Part shown: positions 1 through 9,468 of the stretch, in pieces
Layout of the letters: every line of letters starts with the position of its first letter
How positions within the stretch are numbered: position 1 is the first letter of the stretch
Assembly (NCBI RefSeq): GCF_014698795.1
Contig: NZ_JACJTR010000002.1
Span: 248,001-312,000, forward strand
Origin: Nostoc sp. FACHB-892
GTDB lineage: Bacteria; Cyanobacteriota; Cyanobacteriia; Cyanobacteriales; Nostocaceae
DNA: 64,000 nt
Direction of reading: 5' to 3'
Notes under the pieces: generated by a model
The model's input: only the letters and a program-made list of their open reading frames with translations
Told to the model about the DNA's origin: nothing
Database searches by the model: none
Program-made: the position numbers and the translations under genes

Positions 1-85
1 TAACAACTATATTTCCGTCTACTAGCTCCATCTGCCATTCTGGATGCTCTGCTTGTAGTTGCTCTAAGTCTGGAATAGTGAACAT
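1..85 (-). CDS. Uma2-family protein, N-terminal part, cut by window edge
   Basis: A leftward reading frame starts with ATG at 85 and runs off the window. The 28 visible codons read MFTIPDLEQLQAEH, then PEWQMELVDGNIVV. This is how cyanobacterial Uma2 (DUF820) proteins begin: a short leader, a conserved Glu-Leu-Val-Asp-Gly turn, then the PD-(D/E)XK-type nuclease-like fold. Uma2 genes are very numerous in Nostocales and their role is unknown. The catalytic region lies outside the window, so activity cannot be judged. Confidence 0.7.
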   Translation of the reverse strand, partial: MFTIPDLEQLQAEHPEWQMELVDGNIVV

Positions 86-282
86 AAGACCACGATGAAT
101 GCATCTTTAATTGATCTTCCTACAAACGGGTAGAAAAAGTTATCCAAAAAGCCAAAAAGTCAAGAGCCAAAGTCAAAATCCTGACTCTTAACTCTCAACT
201 CTCTAATTTTATATTTGGATTTTGGATTGAAGAAAAAATCTAAAAATCTAAAATCCAAAATTGATTAACTTCTAACTTTTAA

Positions 283-1812
283 CTAAGAAGCTGATTCTCT
301 AGCTGTAGGTGAACCTATCTTTTTACTAGGGGATGCAGAAGAATCCTGCCCACTTGTCCGCAGTTTTGGCTTAGGAGAAGAATGTCTTTCTTCACCATTG
401 TTGCTATCTGATTTCCACGCAGTACGAGGGCGATCGCTAGAAGATTCACGACGCTTACCGAGCCTTGGTTTGGGAGCAGAAGATTCCTCTTGAGGAATTT
501 CCACGTCTGAACTCAACCAAGCGGGACGAGTTTGATCGTAAGCAATTTGTAGTGCTGCTGCGGCGATCGCTTGAGCATCGTATTCTTCAATCAATTCGCT
601 AACAATTGGCAAGAATGAAGCCAAACGCTCTCCTGTCAAAGCTTCCCGAACCTGTTCTTGCAATTTCAGGATGTGCCGCGCTTCAATTTGTGCGCGTGTT
701 GGAATCGACAGCAATTGCCAACTTTGGCGGTTATGACGTTCAAATGTTTGCTGTTTGCGCCGCTCAAATGGTTGTACTAGAGAGATTGCTGTTCCTTCTT
801 TACCAGCACGACCAGTACGACCAATACGGTGGACGTAGGTTTCTACGCTATCGGGTAAGTCGAAGTTGATTACATGGGAGAGTTGATCGACATCTAACCC
901 TCGTGCTGCAATATCAGTTGCTACCACCCAGCGAACTTGACGGTTACGGAATCTGATTAATAACCGTTCCCGCGCTTGTTGCGACAAGTCACCGTGGTAT
1001 TCATCTACACTGTGACCAGCACCTTGCAACTGACTAGTGAGTTCTGCGGCTGTGCGTCTGGTGCGGACAAAGATTAAAGCTGTTTCTGGATCTTCCATTT
1101 CCAGAATTGGCTGTAAAGCTTTGGCTTTTGTCCAGTGGCGGGGGATCAAGTAAGCTACCTGATTAATCTTGTTGGGAGCGGCTTTTGGCTGCTCAACGGT
1201 GACAGTTGCAGGCGATCGCAAGAACTTATTCACTAACATCCGAATTGATGGTGGCATTGTTGCCGAGAATAAAGCTGTTTGGCGATCTACAGGTGCTTGC
1301 GAGAGGATTTTGATCACATCGTCGATGAAGCCCATGCTCAACATTTCATCGGCTTCATCCAACACAAACCACTTCACTTGATCGAGCTTTAAACAGCCGC
1401 GATCTAGCAAATCGATCACCCGTCCGGGAGTGCCCACAACCATGTGAACGCCACGTTTGAGTTGTAACATTTGGCGGTCAATTGATTGACCACCGTAGAT
1501 TGCTAACACCCGCAATCCTTCGTTACCGATGAATTGGGCGATCGCATCGTGAACTTGCATCGCTAATTCACGAGTTGGTGTTAAAACTATGGCTTGTACA
1601 GCTTTTTGATTTACATCCAGCCGTTCTAAAATAGGCAGCGAGAAAGCTGCTGTTTTGCCTGTTCCTGTTTGAGATTGACCTACTACATCACGACCACCCA
1701 GCAATTGGGGAATTGCTTGGACTTGAATGTTAGTTGGTTCGGTAAAACCGATTTTTTCTAGTTGGGCGACACGTTCTTGGGAAATGCCTAATTCTTGGAA
1801 TGAAAGAGTCAT
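283..1812 (-). CDS. DEAD-box ATP-dependent RNA helicase
   Basis: This 509-residue SF2 RNA helicase would unwind RNA duplexes in ribosome assembly, translation or mRNA decay. The Q-motif region is near residues 4-30, Walker A (SQTGTGKT) near 47-54, the DEAD box (VLDEADEM) near 150, SAT (FSATMP) near 183, and the C-terminal motif HRIGRTGR near 330. After the two RecA domains comes a tail of about 130 residues, ending in a Ser/Arg/Lys/Pro-rich, probably disordered RNA-binding stretch. This matches cyanobacterial CrhR/DeaD-like proteins, many of which respond to cold or redox. The ATG start places the Q-motif at the correct distance. The upstream spacer carries TTAGTCA heptamer repeats. The family is certain; the exact paralogue (CrhR or another) is not. 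Confidence 0.95.
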   Translation of the reverse strand: MTLSFQELGISQERVAQLEKIGFTEPTNIQVQAIPQLLGGRDVVGQSQTGTGKTAAFSLPILERLDVNQKAVQAIVLTPTRELAMQVHDAIAQFIGNEGLRVLAIYGGQSIDRQMLQLKRGVHMVVGTPGRVIDLLDRGCLKLDQVKWFVLDEADEMLSMGFIDDVIKILSQAPVDRQTALFSATMPPSIRMLVNKFLRSPATVTVEQPKAAPNKINQVAYLIPRHWTKAKALQPILEMEDPETALIFVRTRRTAAELTSQLQGAGHSVDEYHGDLSQQARERLLIRFRNRQVRWVVATDIAARGLDVDQLSHVINFDLPDSVETYVHRIGRTGRAGKEGTAISLVQPFERRKQQTFERHNRQSWQLLSIPTRAQIEARHILKLQEQVREALTGERLASFLPIVSELIEEYDAQAIAAAALQIAYDQTRPAWLSSDVEIPQEESSAPKPRLGKRRESSSDRPRTAWKSDSNNGEERHSSPKPKLRTSGQDSSASPSKKIGSPTARESAS

Positions 1813-1847
1813 TAATTCGTCCTAAATTTTATGTAAGGATTTTTGGA

Positions 1848-1889
1848 TTAGTCACTAGTCATTAGTCATTAGTCATTAGTCATTAGTTA
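1848..1889. repeat. Heptamer tandem repeat (TTAGTCA type)
   Basis: About five tandem copies of a TTAGTCA/CATTAGT unit sit just upstream of the DEAD-box helicase gene. The same unit recurs near 11768 and 14431. Such short tandemly repeated repetitive sequences are typical of heterocystous cyanobacteria. Confidence 0.85.
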
Positions 1890-2079
1890 TTGGCTAGTTA
1901 GTGAGCCAAGGGCGATAGCAAAGCCTCAACTTTTGGAGAAACTATGCCCACGAGTGAGTCTTTGAACTTCAGGTAAACCCTCATGAAAACTGCTATTAAT
2001 GCAGCATTGACCTTAATATAAGGATGAATCTGTAAGGGTCATTTAACAAATGGACTTTGGACAAAAGACGAATGACAAT

Positions 2080-3399
2080 TTAGTTATTGACTACTTGACC
2101 ATAGAGGTCGTATGTATCAGCGTGGTGAATCGCTATTGGCACGATGGTTCCTAACTTTGCCTGGCCTTTGACATACACCAGACCATCAACCTCTGGGGAA
2201 AATCTACCTGAACGACCTATTAACTCACCACTTTCAGGATTTTCTTGCTCAATCAGGACATCGACGATTTTGCCTACTTCCTGCTGATTTTTCTTTTGAG
2301 AAATCGGTTGCTGGAGTTCCATCAGTTGGTATCGGCGATCGTCCATTACGTCTTGGGGCAACTGATTTTGTAGCTTATAAGCTGGGGTTCCTTCTTCAGG
2401 GGAAAAGGTGAAGACGCCAACATGATCGAATTCATGCCGTTGAACGAACTCTAGTAGATGCTCAAAATGCTCAGTTGTTTCTCCTGGGAAACCAACAATA
2501 AATGTTGTCCGCAGTACGGCTGTTGGTAGCGCCGTTTTGATGCGATCTATAATCCCATCATTTACCTGTCCTTGGCAAGGACGGTTCATGGCGCGGAGAA
2601 TCTCTGGATGAGAATGTTGCAAGGGCAAATCCAGATAAGGCAAGACGTTTGCTGTTTCTTGAATCGCCGCGATCACATCTGGGGTCAGTCCCGTGGGATA
2701 AGCATAGTGCATTCTGATCCACGGTATATCTACTTTCCCCAAAGCGCGAAGTAGTTCGGCTAATTTTGGCTTACCGTAGATATCCAAACCGTAATTAGTT
2801 GTGATTTGGGAAATTAGAATAATTTCCTTTACCCCTTGACTAACTAACTGCTCGGCTTCGGCGACTATAGATTCAATAGTACGCGATCGCTGGTTCCCTC
2901 GAAGATGAGGAATTATACAAAATGCACAACGATAATCACATCCTTCTGCAACCCGGAGGTAAGCTACGCCCTCCGTTGTAGTGCGATAGCGCGGTGTAGT
3001 CTCGTCGGCAATGTAGGTTGGTTCGATACTAACCTGTTTGACCCGCTCGCCTTGTTCTACACGCTCAATTACATTTACAATTTTGTGATAATCGCCTGTA
3101 CCCACCACTGCTACTGCTTCAGGCAACTCTTCCAAAAGTTGTTCTTGGAAATGTTGCGCCATACAGCCAGTGATTACAATCTTTTTATTTGCCTCTGCCA
3201 GTTCTACTAAAGTTCTGACAGATTCTTGCCGGGCTGCTTCAATAAAACTACAGGTATTAACAATAACGTAATCAGCTAATTCTTCATTTGTATCTACACC
3301 GTAGCCTGCTTCTACGAGCATTCCTAGCATGTGTTCTGTATCAATTCGGTTTTTCTCGCAGCCCAGGTGAGAAATAGCAATTGTTGGCTTGTCACCCAT
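2080..3399 (-). CDS. rimO: Ribosomal protein S12 methylthiotransferase RimO
   Basis: The 439-residue radical-SAM methylthiotransferase would add a methylthio group to the conserved aspartate of ribosomal protein S12. The N-terminal UPF0004 domain carries three cluster cysteines, C14, C50 and C79. The radical-SAM core has the Cx3Cx2C motif at C154, C158 and C161 ([13 protein letters not shown]). A C-terminal TRAM domain occupies roughly residues 370-439. The opening [12 protein letters not shown] and the length fit RimO better than MiaB. ATG is the only sensible start because the first cluster cysteine is at residue 14. It appears monocistronic; the upstream gene is more than 600 bp away. Confidence 0.96.
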   Translation of the reverse strand: MGDKPTIAISHLGCEKNRIDTEHMLGMLVEAGYGVDTNEELADYVIVNTCSFIEAARQESVRTLVELAEANKKIVITGCMAQHFQEQLLEELPEAVAVVGTGDYHKIVNVIERVEQGERVKQVSIEPTYIADETTPRYRTTTEGVAYLRVAEGCDYRCAFCIIPHLRGNQRSRTIESIVAEAEQLVSQGVKEIILISQITTNYGLDIYGKPKLAELLRALGKVDIPWIRMHYAYPTGLTPDVIAAIQETANVLPYLDLPLQHSHPEILRAMNRPCQGQVNDGIIDRIKTALPTAVLRTTFIVGFPGETTEHFEHLLEFVQRHEFDHVGVFTFSPEEGTPAYKLQNQLPQDVMDDRRYQLMELQQPISQKKNQQEVGKIVDVLIEQENPESGELIGRSGRFSPEVDGLVYVKGQAKLGTIVPIAIHHADTYDLYGQVVNN

Positions 3400-4077
3400 A
3401 TTTTGAAAAAATCTTCATTTTCTTCTTCATTTTGTAGTCAAACATTCCGGCGCTAACTTGGCTTTTTTGCTATCAGCATCCTCATGAAAACAGCGCAGTG
3501 GCAAATTCCCACTGTTAGTAACTGTACGTGGACTCATAACCTTATCAATAAATAAAAATAGAGGTCATGTTATGATATTCCTATCAATCTGTTCCCCAGG
3601 GTAAATTGAAGTGTCTTTGGGTACATTTGACACTTGTAATCTTTTTTAACAATTCGCCTATTGGTATTTTACATTACCACAGCGTGTGCGTTGTTAATCT
3701 ACCCATCGGGAAGCCGCCCAAAGGGCTTGTTGTTGAGAAGTCGCTACCCTCAGGGAAATCGACGAAAGCGACTACGCCTAAAAAGCAGTAATACTAGCCT
3801 GGCGATTGGCAAGCCCTGCGACTGGGCGCGGACAAGATGCCTAAACCACGGAAAGCTGCCTTGCGTCTAGTGAGTGGCAAACTCCTCTTGATAGCCAAGT
3901 TTTATCTTAACATATCTTATGGGAGGTTTGAGGCTAATTTCCATCTGAGGAAGGAGGCAACAAACCGACCATCATAAAACACATTTGACTAGTTAATGAA
4001 AAAGTCAAGAGTCAAGGGTCATACAGTCAATAGTCAAAAAATTCTAGACTCTGGACTCCGCGAGGCGGATTAAAGAC
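3400..4077. other. Intergenic region with repeat-like GC-richer block
   Basis: No convincing gene is seen between rimO and btpA. Positions 3695-3870 are GC-richer than their surroundings and contain short inverted repeats such as GTCGCT...AGCGAC (3740-3772). This resembles the interspersed palindromic elements of Nostoc genomes. A basic 46-codon frame starts with ATG at 3837 but has no recognisable relative. Positions 4002-4060 hold GTCAAGAGTCAAGGGTCA-like degenerate repeats just before btpA. Confidence 0.5.
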
Positions 4078-4926
4078 GTGGACTTATATCAATTATTTAA
4101 AACTCGCTCACCGATTATTGGCGTGGTTCACCTGCTACCACTGCCGACCTCACCTCGTTGGGGAGGTAGCCTAAAAGCGGTGATTGACCGCGCTGAACAA
4201 GAAGCCGTCGCCCTGGCAAGTGGAGGCGTTGACGGGCTGATTGTGGAAAACTTTTTCGACGCGCCCTTTACCAAAAACCAAGTTGATCCCGTGGTTGTGA
4301 GCGCCATGACCATTGTGGTGCAACGGATACAAAACTTGGTGACTTTGCCTATAGGGTTAAATGTTTTGCGAAACGACGGCAAAAGTGCATTGGCGATCGC
4401 TAGCTGTGTGCAAGCACAATTCATCCGCGTCAATGTTCTCACAGGGGTGATGGCAACCGACCAAGGATTAATTGAAGGAGAAGCCCATCAACTGCTCCGC
4501 TATCGACGCGAATTAGGCAGCAATGTTAAAATCCTGGCCGATGTTTTGGTAAAACACGCCCGTCCTTTGAGTTCTCCAAATCTCACAGTTGCTGTGAAAG
4601 ACACCATTGAAAGGGGTTTAGCAGACGGAGTGATTTTATCTGGTTGGGCTACTGGTAGCCCTCCTAACTTAGAAGATTTGGAACTAGCTTGTGATGCAGC
4701 AGCTGGCACACCAGTATTCATCGGTAGTGGAGCTAATTGGGAAAATATTGATACATTGATGCAGGCAGCAGATGGTGTAATAGTTTCCAGTTCCCTGAAG
4801 CGTCACGGACGTATAGAGCAACCAATTGACCCAATTCGCGTCAGTCAATTTGTAGAAGCCGCACGTCGCAATTGGAACTCCAAAAGTGAAAGCAAATCAG
4901 CAGAACAAGTGAAGTTACATTCTTAA
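4078..4926 (+). CDS. btpA: Photosystem I biogenesis protein BtpA
   Basis: The 282-residue protein belongs to the BtpA/SgcQ family. In Synechocystis, BtpA is a thylakoid-associated factor needed for stable accumulation of the photosystem I reaction-centre proteins. The sequence shows the TIM-barrel character of the family: an N-terminal IIGVVHLLPLPTSPRW strand-loop, a conserved GGVDGLIVENFFDAPF region near residues 50-65, and a C-terminal phosphate-binding-like TPVFIGSGAN near 210-220. Translation starts at GTG 4078; no in-frame ATG fits upstream. It is followed by a CCCAATG-repeat spacer and a disulfide-forming enzyme on the same strand. Confidence 0.93.
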   Translation: MDLYQLFKTRSPIIGVVHLLPLPTSPRWGGSLKAVIDRAEQEAVALASGGVDGLIVENFFDAPFTKNQVDPVVVSAMTIVVQRIQNLVTLPIGLNVLRNDGKSALAIASCVQAQFIRVNVLTGVMATDQGLIEGEAHQLLRYRRELGSNVKILADVLVKHARPLSSPNLTVAVKDTIERGLADGVILSGWATGSPPNLEDLELACDAAAGTPVFIGSGANWENIDTLMQAADGVIVSSSLKRHGRIEQPIDPIRVSQFVEAARRNWNSKSESKSAEQVKLHS

Positions 4927-4956
4927 ATGGGGCATGGGGAGAAATAATTAATACTC

Positions 4957-4994
4957 AATTGCCCAATGCCCAATGCCCAATGCCCATTAACCAA
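4957..4994. repeat. Heptamer tandem repeat (CCCAATG type)
   Basis: Four near-perfect CCCAATG units fill the gap between btpA and the VKOR gene. The same text recurs near 14475, 22826, 24071 (inverted, inside a gene) and 60318 (inverted). Confidence 0.85.
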
Positions 4995-5003
4995 TAACAG
5001 TTT

Positions 5004-5987
5004 ATGATTCGCCGCCGTTCTACTCCTTGGATTCATAAATGGTCACGTCCATTGATTGCCGCGATCGCTGGATGCGGTGCCTTGATCACAGGTTATCTCA
5101 CTATAGAGAAGTTAACAGGAGGCAGTGCAGCTTGTGTGGCACAGGTTGGTGCTAAGGGCTGTAATGATGTGCTTTCCAGCCCTTGGGCAACAGTTTTTGG
5201 TCAGCCATTAGCTTTGTTTGGGTTTTTGGCATACATTAGTATGGCAATATTTGCTTTGGCTCCTTTGGTATTTAACTCAGGGGACAACAATAATCGCAAA
5301 CAATTGGAAAATTGGACATGGTGGCTGCTGCTGGCGGGAGCGATCGCTATGTCGGTCTTTAGCGGCTACTTAATGTACGTGCTGGCATCTCAAATCCAAG
5401 CTACTTGTCTTTACTGTATTGGTTCAGCTTTATTCTCCCTCAGTCTTTTAGTACTGACGATTATCGGTCGAACTTGGGAGGATATTGGACAAATATTATT
5501 TACCGCCCTTATTGTGGGGATGGTAACCCTGATTGGCACTTTAGGCGTCTATGCTGGCGTGAATCAATCAGATGTTACGTCTGGAACTCCTGGACAACCT
5601 GCAAAAATTACCTTTACTCCCAAGACAGATCCTAACCCAGCGTTCGGTTGGGAAGTTACCACCACTTCTGGTGAGGCAGAAATAGCCCTAGCTCGCCATC
5701 TAGCGAAAGTAGGCGCAAAGGAATACAGTGCTTACTGGTGTCCTCACTGCCATGAACAAAAGCTGCTTTTTGGTAAAGAAGCCGGGGAAATAATCAACAA
5801 TGATATTAAGGTAGAGTGCGCTCCCGATGGGCTAAAAGCTCAACCCGAACTGTGTAAAGCCGCAAAAATTGAAGGCTTCCCCACTTGGATCATCGATGGT
5901 AAGAGCTATAGCGGAGTCCAAAATTTAGAGGAACTAGCGAAAGTTTCTGGTTACACGGGCCCTCGGAACTTCAAGTATTTCAGGTAA
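5004..5987 (+). CDS. Vitamin K epoxide reductase-thioredoxin fusion (disulfide bond formation)
   Basis: The 327-residue membrane protein fuses a VKOR domain to a periplasmic/lumenal thioredoxin-like DsbA domain, as in many cyanobacteria (Synechocystis Slr0565 type). The VKOR part spans about 15-185 with four or five membrane helices. It has the loop cysteine pair C44/C53 and the active-site CLYC (C135, C138). The thioredoxin-like part from about 220 has CPHC (C246, C249), followed by a cis-Pro-type FPTW segment. Electrons would pass from substrate thiols through CPHC and the loop cysteines to CLYC and then quinone. All expected cysteines are present. ATG 5004 gives a short cytosolic N-terminus before helix 1. 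Confidence 0.93.
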   Translation: MIRRRSTPWIHKWSRPLIAAIAGCGALITGYLTIEKLTGGSAACVAQVGAKGCNDVLSSPWATVFGQPLALFGFLAYISMAIFALAPLVFNSGDNNNRKQLENWTWWLLLAGAIAMSVFSGYLMYVLASQIQATCLYCIGSALFSLSLLVLTIIGRTWEDIGQILFTALIVGMVTLIGTLGVYAGVNQSDVTSGTPGQPAKITFTPKTDPNPAFGWEVTTTSGEAEIALARHLAKVGAKEYSAYWCPHCHEQKLLFGKEAGEIINNDIKVECAPDGLKAQPELCKAAKIEGFPTWIIDGKSYSGVQNLEELAKVSGYTGPRNFKYFR

Positions 5988-6067
5988 TCGCCTTGAGAAA
6001 GCTTCATCTGCGCTTCTCAATAATTTGAAATGGCAACATCGGAACATCGATGTAGTTCACATCCTAT

Positions 6068-6120
6068 AGCCAACTGCATGAATACAGCAAAGTCTGTTTC
6101 CAGTTGGCTTTTTTGTTTTT
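6068..6120 (+). terminator. Rho-independent-type terminator after the VKOR-DsbA gene
   Basis: AGCCAACTG (6068-6076) pairs perfectly with CAGTTGGCT (6101-6109) and is followed at once by a T-rich run (TTTTTGTTTTT). It lies 80 bp after the VKOR-DsbA stop. The loop is 24 nt, longer than usual. Confidence 0.7.
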
Positions 6121-6402
6121 GGTAATAGACAATAGGTATTGTCCAATACGCAATTACTAATTTTCCTCCGGCTTTTATCTTCAAATATCTCAAGCAGAAG
6201 GAACTTAATTAAGTATATTTACTTTAATATAATGTATATTTTAATTTGTTGTTACAGCAATTGGGAGCTACCTTGGGATGTAATCATGTTAGAGCCGAAT
6301 CCAAAGGTGTATCTATTGAAAGTTATTTAGCTCCCGCTTGAGCTATGTTAGTCCGATAGTTAATAGCTAAAGGAAATAGAGAATATTTCTCGACACTAGG
6401 TA
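6121..6402. other. Intergenic spacer upstream of the CHASE2 gene
   Basis: AT-rich spacer. A 63-codon frame at 6139-6330 has random-looking composition and no ribosome-binding site, so it is not called. No regulatory motif is recognised. Confidence 0.4.
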
Positions 6403-8619
6403 ATGGGAATGAATCAGCAGCTAGGCAAGCGTCTTGTGAAGTTAATCTTTGGACTGAAACAATCGCTTAGTCGAGGACACAGGGAGTTGATTACTGCTGC
6501 CAGCGTTGCAGTCTGCGTCCTGGTTTTGCACTCCATCGGATTACTGCAATCTTTGGAGTTGACAGCTTTGGATCAATTTTTTTGTTTACGTCCAAACGAA
6601 CCGCCAGAAGAGCGTATTACGATCGTAGCGATTGATGAAACCGATTTAAAGCAAGTAGGTTCGTGGCCGATTCCAGATATAATTATTGCCCAGTTATTGC
6701 AAAAATTAAATGTCCACAAACCTCGTGCTATTGGCTTAGATATCTATAGAGATTTGTCAGTAAAGTCTGGTGTTGAAGAACTTAAAGATGTTTATAAGTC
6801 AATGCCCAATTTGATTGGTATTGAACTATTAGCAAATGATGAAAATAAAAACGTTAGGGTTTCACCTCCGCAAGGTCTAAATCAGGAGCAAGTGGGCTTT
6901 AACAACGTGTTATATGATCTTGATGGTAAAGTACGTCGCAGCTTGTTGTATTGGCACATTAATAGTCAGGGACACGAAAGTTTTGCTTTAAAGTTAGCTT
7001 TATTGTATTTAAAGCCAAAGGGAATTACTCCCACCGAAGCAAAAAACAACCCTACGTATTTGCAATTGGGTAAGGCAGTATTTACTCGTTTTGAAGCTAA
7101 TGATGGTGGTTATGTGGGAGCTGATGACAGAGGCTATCAAATTTTGTCTAATTTTCCCAAACCCAAACTCAAATGTCAAAGTTTATCTGAAGAATTTTGT
7201 CATTTTCATCAGGTATCAATGAGAGATGTACTGGCAGATAAAGTCAAAGACAACTTGATTAAAGATCGAATTATACTAATTGGCTCCACTGCACCCAGTC
7301 TCCAAGATTTTGTCTTTATTCCCTATTCCAGCAGTCTAATGGGCCCGGCAAAACGTGTACCTGGTATTCAACTACAAGCTTATTTCATTAGTGAGTTAAT
7401 CTCAGCGGCTCTGCAAGGACGACCCTTACTCAAAGTCTGGCCTGACTTAGTGGAAGACTTGTGGATTTTTATCTGGTCTTATCTAGGAACCGTGACGACA
7501 TTGCGAATACGACACGCAACTAAAAGCCTCCTCAGCATTCTAGTTGCTTGTTTTATATTAACCCTGAGTGCGTATCTTGCTTTTTTGTCCGGTTGCTGGA
7601 TACCGCTCATTCCCTCTCTGTTTAGCTTTGGCAGTTCAGCTATTTGGATGATCAGTCATATTGCCCATATGCAGGAAGAGTGGAAACGTTCCAAAGAATT
7701 TTTGCATCACGTAATCAATACAATTCCTGATCCAATTTTTGTGAAAAATGAACAACATCAGTGGATTGTTTTAAATGAGGCGTATTGTCGATTTATCGGT
7801 TATCCGAATAAGTTATTAATTGAAAAGTCAGACTATGACTTTTTCTCTAAACATGAAGCCGATGTGTTCCGACAACAGGATGATCTTGTTTTCCGAACTC
7901 AGCAACCCCAAGAACATGAAGAAGAATTTACAAATGCAGAGGGACAGACTTATCAAATTGCTACTAAGCGATCGCTCCACAAAGATTCAGCTGGTAATTT
8001 ATTTTTAGTTGGAGTCATCAGAGATATTACTCAGCGCAAGCTCATGGAAGAGCGGCTTAAACGTACTGCTGCTAAACTATTCCGCTCTAACAACGAATTA
8101 AAACTCAAAGAAGACCACTTGCGTCACTTAGCATATCACGACCCCCTGACAGGTCTATCCAATCGCAAGTTTTTTGCCGAACAACTTGACGAGTCGTTAC
8201 AGTGGGCGCAACACAACAACTTATTGCTAGGGCTGCTGTTTATTGATTTAGATGGCTTTAAGCAAGTCAATGATACTTTAGGACACGAGACGGGCGATCG
8301 CTTGCTAATGACTATTGCGAGACGACTAAGCAACTCTTTACGCGCTAGTGATACAGTTTCTCGTTTGGGTGGCGATGAGTTTACTGTGATTTTACGGGCA
8401 ATTCCTGATGTTCAAATAGCTGCTAAAGTCGCAGAAAAAATTTTAAACAGTATTACTAAGCCAATTGTTTTGGACGGCTATGCAATCCGAGTCTCTGCCA
8501 GTATTGGCATTAGTGTTTACCCATACAACAGTCAAGACAGTGAAACTTTGATTAAACAAGCAGATGCAGCAATGTATCGTGCCAAGCACCAGGGCAAAAA
8601 TCGTTACGAATTTGCTTAA
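6403..8619 (+). CDS. CHASE2-PAS-GGDEF membrane diguanylate cyclase
   Basis: The 738-residue signalling protein should sense an extracytoplasmic cue and make cyclic di-GMP. A membrane helix near 32-52 leads into a CHASE2 domain (about 55-345). Two or three helices follow (about 350-425), with PRKPRAIGLDIYRD-like CHASE2 features visible near 108-122 (HKPRAIGLDIYRD). A PAS domain spans about 435-550 and ends in the usual GVIRDITQRK. The GGDEF domain (about 575-738) begins HDPLTGLSNRKFF. The catalytic RLGGDEF is at about 653-659. An RxxD inhibitory site (RASD) lies exactly five residues before GGDEF, so product feedback inhibition is likely. No EAL domain is attached; a receiver-EAL protein lies 11 kb downstream. 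Confidence 0.93.
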   Translation: MGMNQQLGKRLVKLIFGLKQSLSRGHRELITAASVAVCVLVLHSIGLLQSLELTALDQFFCLRPNEPPEERITIVAIDETDLKQVGSWPIPDIIIAQLLQKLNVHKPRAIGLDIYRDLSVKSGVEELKDVYKSMPNLIGIELLANDENKNVRVSPPQGLNQEQVGFNNVLYDLDGKVRRSLLYWHINSQGHESFALKLALLYLKPKGITPTEAKNNPTYLQLGKAVFTRFEANDGGYVGADDRGYQILSNFPKPKLKCQSLSEEFCHFHQVSMRDVLADKVKDNLIKDRIILIGSTAPSLQDFVFIPYSSSLMGPAKRVPGIQLQAYFISELISAALQGRPLLKVWPDLVEDLWIFIWSYLGTVTTLRIRHATKSLLSILVACFILTLSAYLAFLSGCWIPLIPSLFSFGSSAIWMISHIAHMQEEWKRSKEFLHHVINTIPDPIFVKNEQHQWIVLNEAYCRFIGYPNKLLIEKSDYDFFSKHEADVFRQQDDLVFRTQQPQEHEEEFTNAEGQTYQIATKRSLHKDSAGNLFLVGVIRDITQRKLMEERLKRTAAKLFRSNNELKLKEDHLRHLAYHDPLTGLSNRKFFAEQLDESLQWAQHNNLLLGLLFIDLDGFKQVNDTLGHETGDRLLMTIARRLSNSLRASDTVSRLGGDEFTVILRAIPDVQIAAKVAEKILNSITKPIVLDGYAIRVSASIGISVYPYNSQDSETLIKQADAAMYRAKHQGKNRYEFA

Positions 8620-9183
8620 TTAGCCAAAACTTAAGCTTTCAGACTTTTATTACTTTAGTCAATATTTTTATCTCATAACTAAGAAACTAACTCTGATAAG
8701 TATTTTTACTCCCAAAAAATATACTTATGCTTCCTACTGGCATTACAGTATTTCGTAGGTTCATAGTTTTTTAAATCCTTTTAAAATAGCAATTTTGCTG
8801 TTTTCTATTTAAATATACTGAGTATATGCAAATCATATTATACAAATAAAACAGCATTTTTAATATTTTTCTGAGCCTCGATATTCACTTAGCATAGTGT
8901 TTATACTTAGAAAATTTAAATACTATTAATAAATAGGGCTTTAGGCATAATCCCCGCAGTCATTTATCAACATATCTAACTTTGGACTGATGTAAAAATA
9001 ACATATTAAGAATATCACTTAAGTATGAAGACTATCTAATATCACTATTCCTTTTAAACTAATAGTACTAATAGTAAGAATTTAATAAAGTTGAAATTTA
9101 TTCTTCCAGGAATTAAGTAAATATACGGTAGAAAAATAAAAAATACATTTTTAAGTGAAAAACTAATAAATTTACTGAAACCT
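8620..9183. other. AT-rich intergenic region, nothing recognised
   Basis: About 560 bp of very AT-rich sequence between the diguanylate cyclase and the small secreted peptide gene. I found no credible reading frame, tRNA or strong hairpin. It may hold the promoter of the peptide gene. Confidence 0.4.
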
Positions 9184-9411
9184 ATGAAGGCTAATTTGCG
9201 AATCACAAAGTTTATAATATTCTGTATAGGCGCTTACATCCTAATACCGAAAATTGCAACTTCCACAGGTATGTTCACTATTGCAAGAGCTGATACTTTT
9301 GGCGCTACTAGCAGCAATAGTTTAATTGCTCCTAAAGTTAACGATAAAGACAAATATGTTCCACCAAATTATGGTGGCCCCGACAGTCAGCAGGGTAGCG
9401 GCACTCGCTGA
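9184..9411 (+). CDS. Small secreted peptide with C-terminal GGPDSQQGSGTR motif
   Basis: A 75-residue protein. The N-terminal signal region has positive residues, a hydrophobic core (FIIFCIGAYILIPKIA) and a likely cleavage around residues 28-35. The mature part is only about 40 residues and ends with PPNYGGPDSQQGSGTR. That ending resembles the Pro...Gly-x-Pro...Gly-Ser/Gly-Gly-Thr-Arg motif found in short secreted and DUF928-type cyanobacterial proteins. The function is unknown. A long AT-rich leader and isolation from other genes suggest its own promoter. The coding call rests on the signal peptide and motif. Confidence 0.72.
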   Translation: MKANLRITKFIIFCIGAYILIPKIATSTGMFTIARADTFGATSSNSLIAPKVNDKDKYVPPNYGGPDSQQGSGTR

Positions 9412-9468
9412 TAGTAAAGTGCAATAAAAAGTCTAGTTGTCAATAAAAACCTCTTCGGGAAACTTACA

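Noticed and set aside
1848..1889. Tandem repeats as a CRISPR array
   Set aside because: Units are 7 bp with no spacers; these are short tandem repeats, and no cas gene is present in the window.
3606..3870. Two overlapping 61-69 codon frames upstream of btpA
   Set aside because: They lie in a palindrome-rich intergenic block, overlap each other in different frames and have no recognisable protein features.
6139..6330. 63-codon frame before the CHASE2 gene
   Set aside because: AT-rich, low-complexity translation, no ribosome-binding site and no recognised relatives.
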